Positions 38,297 to 48,205 are shown, counted from the first letter of the stretch. The stretch: DNA of 64,000 nucleotides from Caballeronia fortuita (GCF_001544835.2 NZ_FCNX02000001.1:744001-808000); one strand, 5' to 3'. Numbers and translations: made by a program. Notes: a model not told the origin generated them from the sequence alone.

Positions 38297-38312
38297 AAGG
38301 AGACCGATCATT
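38297..38312 (+). promoter_or_regulatory. Strong ribosome-binding site pointing to an ATT start codon
   Basis: AAGGAGA (38297-38303) is followed after 6 bases by ATT (38310-38312), in frame with the GntR gene. A TGA at 38295-38297 closes the frame just upstream, so no ATG, GTG or TTG is available near this Shine-Dalgarno. Confidence 0.55.
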
Positions 38313-38987
38313 CACCGCGATCTGCATGGCCGCGTGACACACGAACTGGGCATGGCGATTCTGCGCGGCGACTTCGCGCCCGGTTCGCCGTTACCGCGCG
38401 AGGCGGAACTGATGGAGCGCTTCGGTGTGAGCCGAACGGTGCTGCGCGAGGCGTTGCGCACGCTGACGTCGAAAGGGCTGATCGAGTCGCGTCCGAAAGT
38501 CGGCACGCGCGTGCGCGCTCAGGTTGCGTGGAATCTGCTCGACGCGGACATGCTCGACTGGTACTCGCGCGTCGCGCCGCCGCTGCAATTCGCGCTCAAG
38601 CTCCAGGAAATGCGCGAAATGATCGAGCCGTACGCCGCCGCGCTCGCCGCCGACAACCATGAGGACAGCACGCGCGAGCGTCTCACGCGCGCGCATCAGG
38701 CGATGGCGAACGCGCAAAACGTCGACGAGTGGGTGCGCGCCGATCTCGATTTCCATCTGAGCGTGCTCGCCGCGTGCAGCAACGAATTGCTGATTCCGCT
38801 CGGCGCGCTGATCGAACGCACGCTCGAAGGCCAGTTGCGCCTGAACGCGAAACGCGCCGACGTGTACAACGCGTCGCTCGCGGAACATACGGCGGTTTTC
38901 GAGGCGATCGTCGCGCGCGATCCGAACGGTGCGCGCCGCGCGATGGCGGGTTTGCTCGGCGTCACGCGCGGGCGGATCGAAGGTTAA
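38310..38987 (+). CDS. FadR-subfamily GntR transcriptional regulator
   Basis: The protein is 225 residues from ATT 38310, or 217 from GTG 38334. The N-terminal winged helix has LPREAELMERFGVSRTVLREALRTLTSKGL in parts; the C-terminal FCD ligand-binding domain has the metal-site-like DLDFHLSVLAACSNELLIPL and LAEHTAVFEAIVARD. The first start is preferred because it alone has a good ribosome-binding site and adds HRDLHGRV, which resembles the N-termini of related regulators. It is divergent from dgoD and likely represses it until galactonate is present. It shares the TTAA of its stop with the convergent gene. Confidence 0.85.
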   Translation: MHRDLHGRVTHELGMAILRGDFAPGSPLPREAELMERFGVSRTVLREALRTLTSKGLIESRPKVGTRVRAQVAWNLLDADMLDWYSRVAPPLQFALKLQEMREMIEPYAAALAADNHEDSTRERLTRAHQAMANAQNVDEWVRADLDFHLSVLAACSNELLIPLGALIERTLEGQLRLNAKRADVYNASLAEHTAVFEAIVARDPNGARRAMAGLLGVTRGRIEG

Positions 38988-39841
38988 AGCGCGTTCAGCG
39001 GAATCTTCAGGTACGTCGTGCCATTGCCCGCCGCATCCGGAAACTGCCCCGCGCGGATGTTCACCTGAATCGCAGGCAGGATGAGCGTCGGCATGCCGAG
39101 GGTGGCGTCGCGCGCTTCGCGCATCGCAACGAATTCGTCCTCGCTCTTGCCGCCTACGTGAATGTTCTTCTCACGCTGCTCGCGCACGGTGCTCTGCCAT
39201 TGCGGGCCGCGCGTCTCGGGCGGATAGTCGTGGCACACGAAAAGCCGCGTGCCGGGATCGAGCGCGAGCAGGCGCTGAATCGATCGATACATCGCGCGGG
39301 CGTCGCCGCCCGGGAAATCGCAGCGCGCGGTCCCGAGGTCCGGCATGAAGAGCGTGTCGCCGACGAATACCGCATCGCCGATCCGGTACGCCATGTCGGC
39401 AGGCGTGTGGCCCGGCACGAAGAGCGCGCCCGCTTCGAGTCCGCCGATCATGAAGCGCTCGCCGTCCGCGAAGAGATGATCGAACTGAGAGCCGTCGAGC
39501 CGGAACTCCGGTTCTAGATCGAAGATTTTCTTGAACACGCCCTGCACCGCGCGTATGGATTCGCCGATGCCGATCTTCCCGCCGAGCGTGCGCTTCAGAT
39601 ACGGCGCCGCCGAAAGATGGTCAGCGTGCGCGTGCGTTTCCAGAATCCATTCGATGCGAAGCCGCTGTTCACGCACGAACGCGATGACCGCATCGGCGGA
39701 TTTCGTCGACGTGCGCGCGGCATTCGGATCGTAGTCGAGCACCGGATCGACGATCGCGGCAGCCGAGCCCGGCGCCTCGTAGATCACATACGTCATCGTG
39801 CCGGTGTTGATGTCGAAGAAGGGCTGAACGATCGGTTGCAC
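38984..39841 (-). CDS. ETHE1/Blh-type persulfide dioxygenase (metallo-beta-lactamase fold)
   Basis: The likely role is oxidising glutathione persulfide to sulfite in sulfide detoxification. The protein is 285 residues. The metal motif LETHAHADHLSA (His70, His72, Asp74, His75), FVPGHTPADM, VFVGDTLFMPD and LFVCHDYPP supply the ligands. GTARCDFPGGDARAMY is characteristic of the ETHE1/Blh group rather than glyoxalase II. The divergent neighbour carries a rhodanese domain, which supports a persulfide role. Its stop codon overlaps that of the GntR gene. Confidence 0.85.
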   Translation of the reverse strand: MQPIVQPFFDINTGTMTYVIYEAPGSAAAIVDPVLDYDPNAARTSTKSADAVIAFVREQRLRIEWILETHAHADHLSAAPYLKRTLGGKIGIGESIRAVQGVFKKIFDLEPEFRLDGSQFDHLFADGERFMIGGLEAGALFVPGHTPADMAYRIGDAVFVGDTLFMPDLGTARCDFPGGDARAMYRSIQRLLALDPGTRLFVCHDYPPETRGPQWQSTVREQREKNIHVGGKSEDEFVAMREARDATLGMPTLILPAIQVNIRAGQFPDAAGNGTTYLKIPLNAL

Positions 39842-39909
39842 GTTGATTCCCCCGGTTGACGTTCGATTGTGCTCGCGTCGCCCGTTCGAGTTGGGCGCGT
39901 TCGTCGGAT

Positions 39910-39919
39910 TATCGATAAA
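39910..39919 (+). promoter_or_regulatory. Palindrome in the divergent promoter region
   Basis: TTATCGATAA is a perfect 10-base palindrome about midway between the dioxygenase and DedA-rhodanese genes. It could be an operator serving both, though this is only inferred from position. Confidence 0.3.
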
Positions 39920-39989
39920 GTGTAGCTCTTTGCGCCGGCCCCGAAAGCGCCGGCCGTCACCTCAACGAAAGCTCGATCAAGAGGTTCGA

Positions 39990-41012
39990 ATGCCGCACGT
40001 CCCGACTTCGCTCGCGTCGTCCTGGGGCGCGTGGGCCGTCTTCGTCAGCGTCCTCGCGACGCAACTCGGCGTGCCGGTCCCCGCCGCGCCGATGCTCATT
40101 CTCGCCGGCACGCTCGTCGCCGCGGGCAGCGTGCCGTTCTGGCAGATGCTCGTGGCGGCCGTGCTCGCCGTGCTCATCGCCGATTCCCTGTGGTTCACCG
40201 CGGGCCGTCTCTACGGCCGCAGCTTTCTCAATTCGCTCGTGCGCTTCTCGCTGTCGATCGATACGACGTTGCGCACCGCGCGCCGCTGGTTCGAGCGTTT
40301 CGGCGTGCCGCTGCTCGCGCTATCGAAGTTCGTGCCGGGGCTCGGGCTCGTCTCCGCGCCGCTGCTCGGCACGACGCAGATCGACGTGCGCGTCTTCGTG
40401 TTGTGGGACGTGATTGGCGCGACGGCGTGGGCGAGCTTCTGGATGCTCGGCGGCGCGGCGCTGCAGGATCAGATCGCGCGGCTCATCGTGCTGGTGCGTG
40501 CCAACGGCACGACGGTCATCGACGTGCTCGTCATTATCGCGATCGGCTTCGCGCTGTATCGGTGGATCCGGCGCGAGCAGTTCCGGCAATGGCTCGCGAA
40601 GTACCACATCACGCCCATGCAACTCGACGCGATGATGCACTCCGACACGCCGCCCGTCATCTACGACGCGCGCCCGGCCGACATTCGCCGTCGCGAGCCG
40701 TATCGCATCGCGGGTGCGATCGCGCTCGATCTCGATTCGCCGGATCGCGTCGATCAGTTGTATGCGGAGCACGAAGTCGTCGTGTATTGCGTGTGCCCGA
40801 ACGAGGCGACGGCGAAGACCATCGCGCGGCAGTTGCGGGCGAAGGGCTTTCGAAACGTGCGGCCGTTGAAGGGCGGTCTCGATGCATGGGAGAAGCACGG
40901 CTATCCGACCGAGCCGATTCCGCCGGAGCATCTGCGCGCGCCTGCCGATCGTGACCACATCGATCACGACATGGACGACATGGTCACCATTCGCGCGACC
41001 GCGCCGGAATGA
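39990..41012 (+). CDS. DedA-family membrane protein fused to a C-terminal rhodanese domain
   Basis: The protein is 340 residues. The N-terminal part (about 1-200) has several membrane helices and the VTT/DedA features GVPVPAAPMLILAG, FTAGRLYGRSFLN and LSKFVPGLGLVSAPLLG. The C-terminal part (about 225-330) is a rhodanese domain: PPVIYDARPADIRRREPYRIAGAIAL in parts, then VVVYCVCPNEATAKTIA with the active-site cysteine in the CVC segment, and GLDAWEKHGYP. The start follows AAGAGG (39979-39984). DedA proteins are linked to lipid-carrier flipping and membrane potential; the rhodanese suggests sulfur transfer. It ends 1 base from the convergent eamA stop. Confidence 0.88.
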   Translation: MPHVPTSLASSWGAWAVFVSVLATQLGVPVPAAPMLILAGTLVAAGSVPFWQMLVAAVLAVLIADSLWFTAGRLYGRSFLNSLVRFSLSIDTTLRTARRWFERFGVPLLALSKFVPGLGLVSAPLLGTTQIDVRVFVLWDVIGATAWASFWMLGGAALQDQIARLIVLVRANGTTVIDVLVIIAIGFALYRWIRREQFRQWLAKYHITPMQLDAMMHSDTPPVIYDARPADIRRREPYRIAGAIALDLDSPDRVDQLYAEHEVVVYCVCPNEATAKTIARQLRAKGFRNVRPLKGGLDAWEKHGYPTEPIPPEHLRAPADRDHIDHDMDDMVTIRATAPE

Positions 41013-41013
41013 T

Positions 41014-41943
41014 CTACCGCCGGCGCGCCGGCCGGTTCACGAGCGCGATGCCGGCGAGCACCATCGCGGCGGCGGCCATGAAGCGCGCAGTGAAGTGCTC
41101 GCCGAGCAGCAGCACGCCGAAGGTGACGCCGAAGATCGGCGTGAGGAACGAGAACACCGAAAGCCGCGACGCCATGTAGCGCGTGAGCAGCCAGAACCAC
41201 GTCAGATAGCTGATGAACGCGACGACGATCGCCTGATACGCGAGACTCGCGATCGCGAGCGGCGATACCGCTTCGACATGCGTCTGCCCGATGCCCGCCG
41301 CGAGCGCGAGCAATAGCACCGCCGACACCGCGAGCTGATAGAACAGCGTCTTGCTCGCGCTTGCATGCGCCAGTGACGACGCACGCACGACGACCGTCGT
41401 CGCGGCCCAGAAGACGCCCGCCAAGATGCCGAGCGCATCGCCCGCGATGCCTTGCCACGTCGATGCGTTGTGCGGATTGCCGTGCAGGAAGCCATCGGCG
41501 AACGCGAGCGCGATGCCGCAGAACGCGAGCACGATGCCGCACCATTGCGTGCGCGAAAGCTTCTCGCCCGCGACGAACCAGTGCAGCCCTAGCGCGGTAA
41601 AACACGGCGCGGTGTACAGAAACACCGCCATGCGCGTCGCGGTCGTGAGACTCAGGCCGAAGAAGATGCAGACGAACTCGCCGCCGAACAACACGCCCGC
41701 GAGCAATCCGGCGGGCAAGGTTTCGTCGCGCTGAAAAAGCGGCACGCCGCGCGTGCGCGTCCAGATCCATACGAGGAAGGTCGCGATCAGCGAGCGAATG
41801 CCGGCTTGAAGCATCGGCGGAATCGACGCGTTCGCTTCCTTGATCGCGACTTGCTGGAATCCCCACGCGCCGCATAGCGCGATCATCACGATGATGGCGG
41901 TGGCGTCGGGGGCGCGGCGCAGGGCGAGGGAAGGCGTGCTCAT
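41014..41943 (-). CDS. EamA-family (DMT superfamily) transporter
   Basis: The protein is 309 residues with about ten hydrophobic helices arranged as two EamA repeats. The first begins MIALCGAWGFQQVAIKEANASIPPML in parts; the second begins GDALGILAGVFWAATTVVVRASS. The closing part (FLTPIFGVTFGVLLLGEHFT) is typical. Such proteins usually export amino acids or other metabolites; the substrate is not predictable. It lies 155 bases downstream of gloA on the same strand. Confidence 0.88.
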   Translation of the reverse strand: MSTPSLALRRAPDATAIIVMIALCGAWGFQQVAIKEANASIPPMLQAGIRSLIATFLVWIWTRTRGVPLFQRDETLPAGLLAGVLFGGEFVCIFFGLSLTTATRMAVFLYTAPCFTALGLHWFVAGEKLSRTQWCGIVLAFCGIALAFADGFLHGNPHNASTWQGIAGDALGILAGVFWAATTVVVRASSLAHASASKTLFYQLAVSAVLLLALAAGIGQTHVEAVSPLAIASLAYQAIVVAFISYLTWFWLLTRYMASRLSVFSFLTPIFGVTFGVLLLGEHFTARFMAAAAMVLAGIALVNRPARRR

Positions 41944-42098
41944 CGGTGGTCGGTTACGCGTGCACTGATCTGGAGCGTCGATTGTGCCAGCGAACGGCTG
42001 CGACGAGCGAAAGGCCGGAAAGGCAGGGACGGGCCCGTGGAGATTGCGCGCCGCGACGAGCGTGCGGCGCGCGTGTTGAAGCGAATGTCAGAAACGGA

Positions 42099-42485
42099 TC
42101 AGGAATGCTTTTCGATCAGTTCGACCTTGTAGCCGTCCGGATCTTCGACGAACGCGATCACCGTCGTGCCGCCCTTCACGGGACCGGCTTCGCGCGTGAC
42201 CTTGCCGCCCGCCTGGCGGATGCGTTCGCACGCATCGGCGGCGTCGTCGACTTCGAGTGCGATATGACCATACGCCGTGCCGAGATCGTACTTTTCGGTG
42301 CCCCAGTTGTAGGTCAGTTCGAGCACGCTGTTCTCGCTTTCCGGGCCGTAGCCGACGAACGCGAGCGTGTACTTGTACTCGGTGTTTTCGCTTTGACGCA
42401 GCACGTGCATGCCGAGAATGCGCGTATAGAAATCGATGGAACGTTGCAGATCGCCGACGCGCAGCATCGTGTGGAGGAGTCGCAT
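42099..42485 (-). CDS. gloA: Lactoylglutathione lyase (glyoxalase I)
   Basis: The enzyme converts the methylglyoxal-glutathione adduct to S-lactoylglutathione. The protein is 128 residues. Metal ligands are His5 ([11 protein letters not shown]), Glu in [11 protein letters not shown], His in [11 protein letters not shown] and Glu in [11 protein letters not shown]. Also present are the [12 protein letters not shown] and [14 protein letters not shown] regions. It is the small Ni/Co-type bacterial GloA. It is 79 bases after the YgjP-like gene on the same strand. Confidence 0.95.
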   Translation of the reverse strand: MRLLHTMLRVGDLQRSIDFYTRILGMHVLRQSENTEYKYTLAFVGYGPESENSVLELTYNWGTEKYDLGTAYGHIALEVDDAADACERIRQAGGKVTREAGPVKGGTTVIAFVEDPDGYKVELIEKHS

Positions 42486-42564
42486 GGTGGGGTTCCTGTT
42501 TATGTGATTGCGAGGGGACAGGAAAGAAATTGTACCGTCGACGCTTCGTGCGCGCTGACGGCGC

Positions 42565-43485
42565 TCAGAGCGCCGGCAACAGGTCCGGCGGATGATGCTT
42601 GAGCGTGTGCCGCGCTTCGCGGAACTCCGGAAAGATCGATTCGACCGTTTGCCAGAAGCGCGGGCTATGGTTCATCTCACGCAGATGCGCGAGCTCGTGC
42701 GCGACGACGTAATCGATGATCGACATCGGAAAATGGATGAGGCGCCAGTTGAGGCGGATCTTGCCGTCGCTCGAACAGCTTCCCCAGCGCGTCGCCGCCG
42801 ATGACAACGCATACGCGCGATACTCGACGCCGAGCTTCGCCGCGTACACCGCGAGTTGCTCGCCGAAGATGCGCTTTGCTTCGCTTTGCAGCCAGCCTTG
42901 CACGCGGTCCTTGATCTGCTGTGCGTCCGCGAGCGCGGGCATGGCGAGCGAGAGCACGCTGGTTGCATCGTCGAAGAACAGCTTGCTCGCGCTCGACGCA
43001 AGCGACACGCTGATCGTCTTGCCGAGGTAGGGAAACTGCGCGCCATCTTTCCAGTCGATGCGCGGCAGCGCGCGCTGCTCGACGCGCGTCTGCCATTCGG
43101 TGAGCTTCTTGACGATCCAGTTCTGCTTGTCGAGGATCGCGCTTTCGATATCCGCGATCGTCACCCAGCGTGGCGCGGTGATCGCAAGCCCGGTTCCGTC
43201 GATGCAAAAGCCGATCGTGCGCCGCGACGAACGCCTCAAGCGATATTCCAGCGCGCCCGCCGTGAGCACGATGCGGCGCAGGCGCACGCCATCGGGCAGC
43301 GGCGCGGCGGGAGTGGCGGGTGTGAGGATGGAAGCGGGATCGGCGCCGGGGACGTCGCCCCGCAGCGGAGCCGGTCCGTTCGCGGGCGGCGCGCCGGAGT
43401 ATGCCGGCGCATGCTCGAACGGCAGATCGAGTTGCAGGGTATCGAGCGCGACGGCGGGGCGCTGTCGCGAAGGGGCTTTCTGCAT
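42565..43485 (-). CDS. YgjP-like M48-type metallopeptidase (DUF45)
   Basis: This is a predicted zinc peptidase. From ATG 43485 it is 306 residues. The central and C-terminal parts are YgjP-like, with [21 protein letters not shown] in parts and the zinc motif [19 protein letters not shown]. The N-terminal 60-70 residues are Pro/Ala-rich and probably disordered. The frame is open farther upstream to GTG 43599, which would overlap the end of plsC by 32 bases; neither start has a clear ribosome-binding site. Physiological substrate is unknown. Confidence 0.85.
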   Translation of the reverse strand: MQKAPSRQRPAVALDTLQLDLPFEHAPAYSGAPPANGPAPLRGDVPGADPASILTPATPAAPLPDGVRLRRIVLTAGALEYRLRRSSRRTIGFCIDGTGLAITAPRWVTIADIESAILDKQNWIVKKLTEWQTRVEQRALPRIDWKDGAQFPYLGKTISVSLASSASKLFFDDATSVLSLAMPALADAQQIKDRVQGWLQSEAKRIFGEQLAVYAAKLGVEYRAYALSSAATRWGSCSSDGKIRLNWRLIHFPMSIIDYVVAHELAHLREMNHSPRFWQTVESIFPEFREARHTLKHHPPDLLPAL

Positions 43486-43567
43486 CGGCTCGGCTTTGCG
43501 CTCACGGCGCAGGAATGACGAGAAGAACGAGTAGGGCACGCCGCGGCTCGAATCGAACGCCGCCGCT

Positions 43568-44341
43568 TCAGCGGCCCGCGCGCGCGGGGCCGGCTTCACC
43601 CGGCTGCGCGTGCGGCGCGCCGTAGGCGTGCGGATCGATGCGGCGCATTTCCGTCTCGATCCAGCTTTCGACGCGCGCGTTCACTTCCTCGGGCGTGAGG
43701 CCGTCGGTATCGATCGGCTTGCCGACCGACACCGTGACTATACCCGGATATTTGATGAAGGAATTGCGTGGCCAGACGTGACCCGCGTTGTGCGCGATCG
43801 GCACGACCGGCGCGCCGGTGGCCACCGCGAAACGCGCGCCGCCCGTCTTGTACTTGCCCTGGCTGCCCACACGCGTGCGCGTGCCTTCGGGAAACATGAT
43901 GACCCACGCGCCTTCGTCCATGCGCGCGCGGCCTTGCCGCGTGACCGATGCGAACGCGTCGCGCCCTTGCTTGCGGTCGATGTGCACCATCTTCAGGAGT
44001 CCGAGCGCCCAGCCGAAGAACGGCACGTAAAGCAGTTCGCGCTTGAACACGTAGCAGAGCGGCCGTGGCATCAGCGCGGGAAACGCGAGCGTCTCCCATG
44101 CGGACTGATGCTTCGACAGCAACACGGCGGGACCATTCGGCAGGTTCTCCATGCCTTCGATCTCGTAGCGAATGCCGATCAGATGCCGCAGCACGACGAT
44201 CGTCGACTTGCACCAGCCGGCGGCCATCCAGTAACGCCTGTCGGCGCGCATGAACGGAAACGCAATGAAGCACGCGATCGCGTACGGCACCGTGTACACG
44301 ACGAAGTAAAGCATCAACAGCAACGAACGGATGAAGCGCAT
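43568..44341 (-). CDS. plsC: 1-acyl-sn-glycerol-3-phosphate acyltransferase (PlsC-type)
   Basis: The enzyme acylates lysophosphatidic acid to phosphatidic acid at the inner membrane. The protein is 257 residues with an N-terminal membrane helix (LLLMLYFVVYTVPYAIACFI). Motif I reads KHQSAWET, so the classical HX4D has Glu in the Asp position. Motif II-III region VFKRELLYVPFFGWALG and FPEGTRTRVG are standard. It is 12 bases after gmhB, and this pair is common in Burkholderiales. The HX4E form occurs in some PlsC homologues, so loss of activity should not be assumed. Confidence 0.9.
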   Translation of the reverse strand: MRFIRSLLLMLYFVVYTVPYAIACFIAFPFMRADRRYWMAAGWCKSTIVVLRHLIGIRYEIEGMENLPNGPAVLLSKHQSAWETLAFPALMPRPLCYVFKRELLYVPFFGWALGLLKMVHIDRKQGRDAFASVTRQGRARMDEGAWVIMFPEGTRTRVGSQGKYKTGGARFAVATGAPVVPIAHNAGHVWPRNSFIKYPGIVTVSVGKPIDTDGLTPEEVNARVESWIETEMRRIDPHAYGAPHAQPGEAGPARAGR

Positions 44342-44353
44342 GGGGTCTCGGTG

Positions 44354-44923
44354 TTACAGGGCGGAGCGATCCTGATGCCGCGCGAGGAAGTCGATCGCGA
44401 ACGTGCGCAAGTCCTTGTGCACGATGGTGCCCTCGGGCAGTTGCCCTTCCTTGAGCGTCTTCCCGCCCTTGCCGGTGAGCACGAGATGCACGGGAAAGCC
44501 GAGCGCCGCGCCCGCTTGCAGATCGCGCAGCGAATCGCCGACGACGGGCGTATCTTCAGGGTCGATCTCGAAGCGCTCGATGATCTGCTGCAACATGCCG
44601 GGCCGCGGCTTTCTGCATTCGCACTGATCTTCGGCCGTGTGCGGGCAGAAGAACACGGCGTCGATACGTCCGCCGACTGCCGCGACCGCGCGATTCATCT
44701 TCTGATGCATCGCGTTGAGCGCGGCCATGTCGAAGAGACCGCGCCCGATGCCCGACTGATTCGATGCGATCGCCACGCGATAGCCCGACTGGTTCAGCCG
44801 CGCGATGGCTTCGAGGCTGCCGGGAATGGCGACCCATTCATCCGGCGACTTGATGAAGGCATCCGAATCGACGTTGATGACGCCGTCGCGATCGAGGATG
44901 ACCAGCTTGCGGTTCATGACCAT
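44354..44923 (-). CDS. gmhB: D-glycero-beta-D-manno-heptose-1,7-bisphosphate 7-phosphatase
   Basis: This HAD-family phosphatase acts in ADP-heptose synthesis for the LPS inner core. The protein is 189 residues. The nucleophile motif is LVILDRDGVINVDS, and ASNQSGIGRG and GDSLRDLQAG complete the HAD signature. The zinc-binding cysteine cluster FFCPHTAEDQCECRKPRPGM is specific for GmhB. An alternative ATG is two codons downstream (44917). It lies between glyS (11-base gap) and plsC. Confidence 0.94.
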   Translation of the reverse strand: MVMNRKLVILDRDGVINVDSDAFIKSPDEWVAIPGSLEAIARLNQSGYRVAIASNQSGIGRGLFDMAALNAMHQKMNRAVAAVGGRIDAVFFCPHTAEDQCECRKPRPGMLQQIIERFEIDPEDTPVVGDSLRDLQAGAALGFPVHLVLTGKGGKTLKEGQLPEGTIVHKDLRTFAIDFLARHQDRSAL

Positions 44924-44934
44924 GACAGCGGCTC

Positions 44935-47034
44935 TTAAGCGGCGAGCTTGGAGATGTCGGCGACGCAGTTCATCTGCTGATGCAATGCGTTGAGCAGCGC
45001 CAGACGATTGTTGCGCAGCGCGGGATCGTCCGCGTTCACCATGACGTCGTTGAAGAACGTATCGACGGATTCGCGCAACGCGGCGAGCGCCGAGAGCGCT
45101 TCCGTATAGTTGCGCGCGCCAAGCTGGCTTTGCACGCGCGGCGTCACCTGCTCGATCTGCGCGTACAAATTCTTCTCCGCCGCTTCGACGAGCAGTTCCT
45201 TGTTCACCGCCGACGGCGCGCCTTGCTCCGACTTCTTCAGGATGTTCGAGATACGCTTGTTGGCCGCCGCGAGCGCCGCGGCTTCCGGCAGCGCGGCGAA
45301 TTCGCGCACGGCGTCGAGGCGCGCGACGATGTCGTCGAGGCGCGTCGGGTTCAGGCTCAGCACCGCTTCGATATCGTTCGCTTCGAAGCCGCGCTCGCGC
45401 AGCAGGCCGCGCAGGCGATCCATGAAGAACGCGTAGACCGCTTCCTGCGAATCCGCGACCTGCGGCACGTTCGCAAACTGGCGCTGCGCCGACGCGACGA
45501 GATCGCGCAGATCGACCGGCAGCTTCTTTTCGAGCAGGATGCGCAGCACGCCCAGCGCGTGACGGCGCAGCGCGAACGGGTCTTTCTCGCCGGTCGGCGC
45601 GAGCCCGATACCCCAGATGCCGACGATCGTCTCCAGCTTGTCCGCGAGCGCGACTGCGGCACCGACGCCCGTCGACGGCGTGTCATCGCCCGAGAAGCGC
45701 GGCTGATAGTGCTCCGAGCACGCGAGCGCGACTTCTTCAGGCTCGCCGTCGTGACGCGCGTAGTACGTGCCCATCGTGCCTTGCAGCTCGGGGAACTCGC
45801 CGACCATGTCGGTCAGCAGGTCCGCCTTCGCGAGACGGGCGGCGCGGCGCGTGAGCGCGGCATCGACGCCGACCATCGGCGCGATCTCGCCCGCGAGCGC
45901 TTCCAGACGCTCGACGCGTTGCAGCGCCGAGCCGAGCTTGTTGTGATAGACGACGTTCGCGAGCAGCGGCACGCGATCTTCGAGGCGCTTTTTCTTGTCC
46001 TGCGTGAAGAAGAACTTTGCGTCGGCGAGGCGCGGGCGCACGACGCGTTCGTTGCCTTCGACGATCTCGCCCGGCGTCTTCGTATCGATATTCGACACGA
46101 TCAGAAAGCGCGAGCGCAGCTTGCCGTTCTGGTCGGTGAGCGCGAAGTATTTCTGGTTCGTCTGCATCGTGAGGATCAGACATTCCTGCGGCACTTGCAG
46201 GAATTCCTCGTCGAAGCGGCATTCGTACACGACCGGCCATTCGACGAGCGCGTTCACTTCGTCCAGCAGCGCTTCGGGCATCACGACGCGGTCGACGCCT
46301 GCGAACGCCTGCAACTGCGTGCGGATCGATTCGCGGCGATCGTCGAAGTTCGCGACGACGCGCCCTTTGTCGCGCAGCGTGTTCGCGTAGTCGTCGGCGT
46401 GAGCGATGGCGATGAAGCCTTCCGACATGAAACGATGACCAATGGTCGTATCGCCCGCATCGACGCCGAGCGCGCTGACCGGCACGACGTTGCGGCCGTG
46501 CATCGCGATGAGACGCTGCACCGGGCGCACGAACTGCACGCTGGTGCCGTCCGGACGCTGATACGTCATGACCTTCGGAATGGGCAGCTTGCCGAGCGTT
46601 TCGTCGAGCGCGGCTTGCAGGCCGTCGGCGAGCGTCGCGCCCGGCGCAGCGTAGCGCAGGAAGAAGGCCTCGGCCTTGCCGTCCTGCGCGCGTTCGAGTT
46701 CTGAAAGCGGAAAATCGGGAAAGCCGAGCGCGGCGAGCTTCTTCGCAAGCGGTGGCGTCGGGTTGCCTTCCTTATCGAGTGCGACCGTAACCGGCAGCAC
46801 TTTCTCGCGCACCTGCTTTTCCGGCGCGACATCGCGCACATTGCGGATGAGCACGGCGAGGCGGCGGGGCGTCGCGTACTTTTCGAACGATGGCGCGCCG
46901 TCGATCAGATCGCGCGCGGCAAGACGCTCGACGATGCCGTCGGCGAAAGCAGTGCCGAGACGCGCGAGCGCTTTCGGCGGCAGTTCTTCGGTGAGCAGCT
47001 CGACGAGCAGAGAAGCGTGGTTGGATTGCGTCAT
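44935..47034 (-). CDS. glyS: Glycyl-tRNA synthetase beta subunit
   Basis: The protein is 699 residues, the usual length. The N-terminus [19 protein letters not shown], then [15 protein letters not shown], and the C-terminal anticodon-binding region are family-typical. It forms an alpha2-beta2 enzyme with GlyQ, encoded 17 bases upstream. ATG 47034 is chosen since it begins just before the conserved N-terminus; an upstream extension would overlap glyQ. Confidence 0.97.
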   Translation of the reverse strand: MTQSNHASLLVELLTEELPPKALARLGTAFADGIVERLAARDLIDGAPSFEKYATPRRLAVLIRNVRDVAPEKQVREKVLPVTVALDKEGNPTPPLAKKLAALGFPDFPLSELERAQDGKAEAFFLRYAAPGATLADGLQAALDETLGKLPIPKVMTYQRPDGTSVQFVRPVQRLIAMHGRNVVPVSALGVDAGDTTIGHRFMSEGFIAIAHADDYANTLRDKGRVVANFDDRRESIRTQLQAFAGVDRVVMPEALLDEVNALVEWPVVYECRFDEEFLQVPQECLILTMQTNQKYFALTDQNGKLRSRFLIVSNIDTKTPGEIVEGNERVVRPRLADAKFFFTQDKKKRLEDRVPLLANVVYHNKLGSALQRVERLEALAGEIAPMVGVDAALTRRAARLAKADLLTDMVGEFPELQGTMGTYYARHDGEPEEVALACSEHYQPRFSGDDTPSTGVGAAVALADKLETIVGIWGIGLAPTGEKDPFALRRHALGVLRILLEKKLPVDLRDLVASAQRQFANVPQVADSQEAVYAFFMDRLRGLLRERGFEANDIEAVLSLNPTRLDDIVARLDAVREFAALPEAAALAAANKRISNILKKSEQGAPSAVNKELLVEAAEKNLYAQIEQVTPRVQSQLGARNYTEALSALAALRESVDTFFNDVMVNADDPALRNNRLALLNALHQQMNCVADISKLAA

Positions 47035-47051
47035 TGTTCTGTCGAGCCTCG

Positions 47052-48080
47052 TCAAACCTGTTCGTTGTTGCTGGGTTCGCCCGGCGGCGAGCTTTCCATC
47101 TTGAGCGGCGGCGCCCATGCGGGACGCTGGGCTTCCTGCTCGTCGCTGACGAGATCCCGGTCGCCCTTCACCGGATTGCCGAGCATCGGGAAGCCGAGCG
47201 CTTCACGCGACTCGTAATAAGCCTGCGCTACCAGTCGCGACAACGCGCGAATGCGGCCGATATACGCCGCGCGCTCCGTCACGGAAATGGCGCCGCGCGC
47301 ATCGAGCAGATTGAACGTGTGGCCGGCCTTCAGCACGAGCTCGTAAGCGGGCAGCGCGAGTTTCGCTTCGATCATCTTCTTCGCTTCTTCTTCGTAGCTC
47401 TTGAAGAACGTGAAGAGCAGATCGACGTTCGCGTGCTCGAAGTTGTACGTGGATTGTTCGACTTCGTTCTGGTGATAGACGTCGCCGTAACTCAACTGGC
47501 GCAACACCTTGCCGTTCGGGCCGTCTTCTTCCCACTCGGTCCAGACGAGGTCGTACACGTTCTCGACCTTCTGCAGATACATTGCGAGGCGTTCGAGTCC
47601 GTAGGTGATTTCGCCGAGCACCGGCTTGCAGTCGATGCCGCCCGCTTGCTGAAAGTAGGTGAACTGCGTGACTTCCATGCCGTTCAGCCACACTTCCCAG
47701 CCGAGGCCCCACGCGCCGAGCGTCGGGTTTTCCCAGTCGTCTTCGACGAAGCGCACGTCGTTCTGCTTCAGGTCGAAGCCGAGCGCTTCGAGCGAGCCGA
47801 GATACAGATCGAGGATGTTCTCCGGCGCGGGCTTCAGCACGACCTGATATTGGTAGTAGTGCTGCAGGCGGTTCGGGTTCTCGCCGTAGCGGCCGTCCTT
47901 CGGGCGGCGCGACGGTTGAACGTAGGCCGCGCGCCACGGCTCCGGGCCGATCGCGCGCAGGAACGTGTGGACGTGCGAGGTGCCTGCGCCGACTTCCATG
48001 TCGATCGGCTGGAGAAGCGCGCAGCCCTTCTCGTTCCAGTAGGACTGCAGCGTCAGAATGATTTGCTGGAAAGTGAGCAT
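47052..48080 (-). CDS. glyQ: Glycyl-tRNA synthetase alpha subunit
   Basis: The protein is 342 residues, somewhat longer than E. coli GlyQ because of a polar C-terminal tail ([19 protein letters not shown]). Class II synthetase motifs are present: [20 protein letters not shown] in parts, [20 protein letters not shown] in parts, and [15 protein letters not shown]. It is upstream of glyS and downstream of lnt. Confidence 0.97.
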   Translation of the reverse strand: MLTFQQIILTLQSYWNEKGCALLQPIDMEVGAGTSHVHTFLRAIGPEPWRAAYVQPSRRPKDGRYGENPNRLQHYYQYQVVLKPAPENILDLYLGSLEALGFDLKQNDVRFVEDDWENPTLGAWGLGWEVWLNGMEVTQFTYFQQAGGIDCKPVLGEITYGLERLAMYLQKVENVYDLVWTEWEEDGPNGKVLRQLSYGDVYHQNEVEQSTYNFEHANVDLLFTFFKSYEEEAKKMIEAKLALPAYELVLKAGHTFNLLDARGAISVTERAAYIGRIRALSRLVAQAYYESREALGFPMLGNPVKGDRDLVSDEQEAQRPAWAPPLKMESSPPGEPSNNEQV

Positions 48081-48205
48081 GATTGCCTTTTGCGGGCGAA
48101 CGCGGCGCGGCCATCGTCGTGACGACGCGACTCGGAGGCTCGGCCAAAGTACTTAAACGGAGAATTTTAGCCGAACGGAAGGGCGGGTGCGGCTTTTTGG
48201 GAGAA

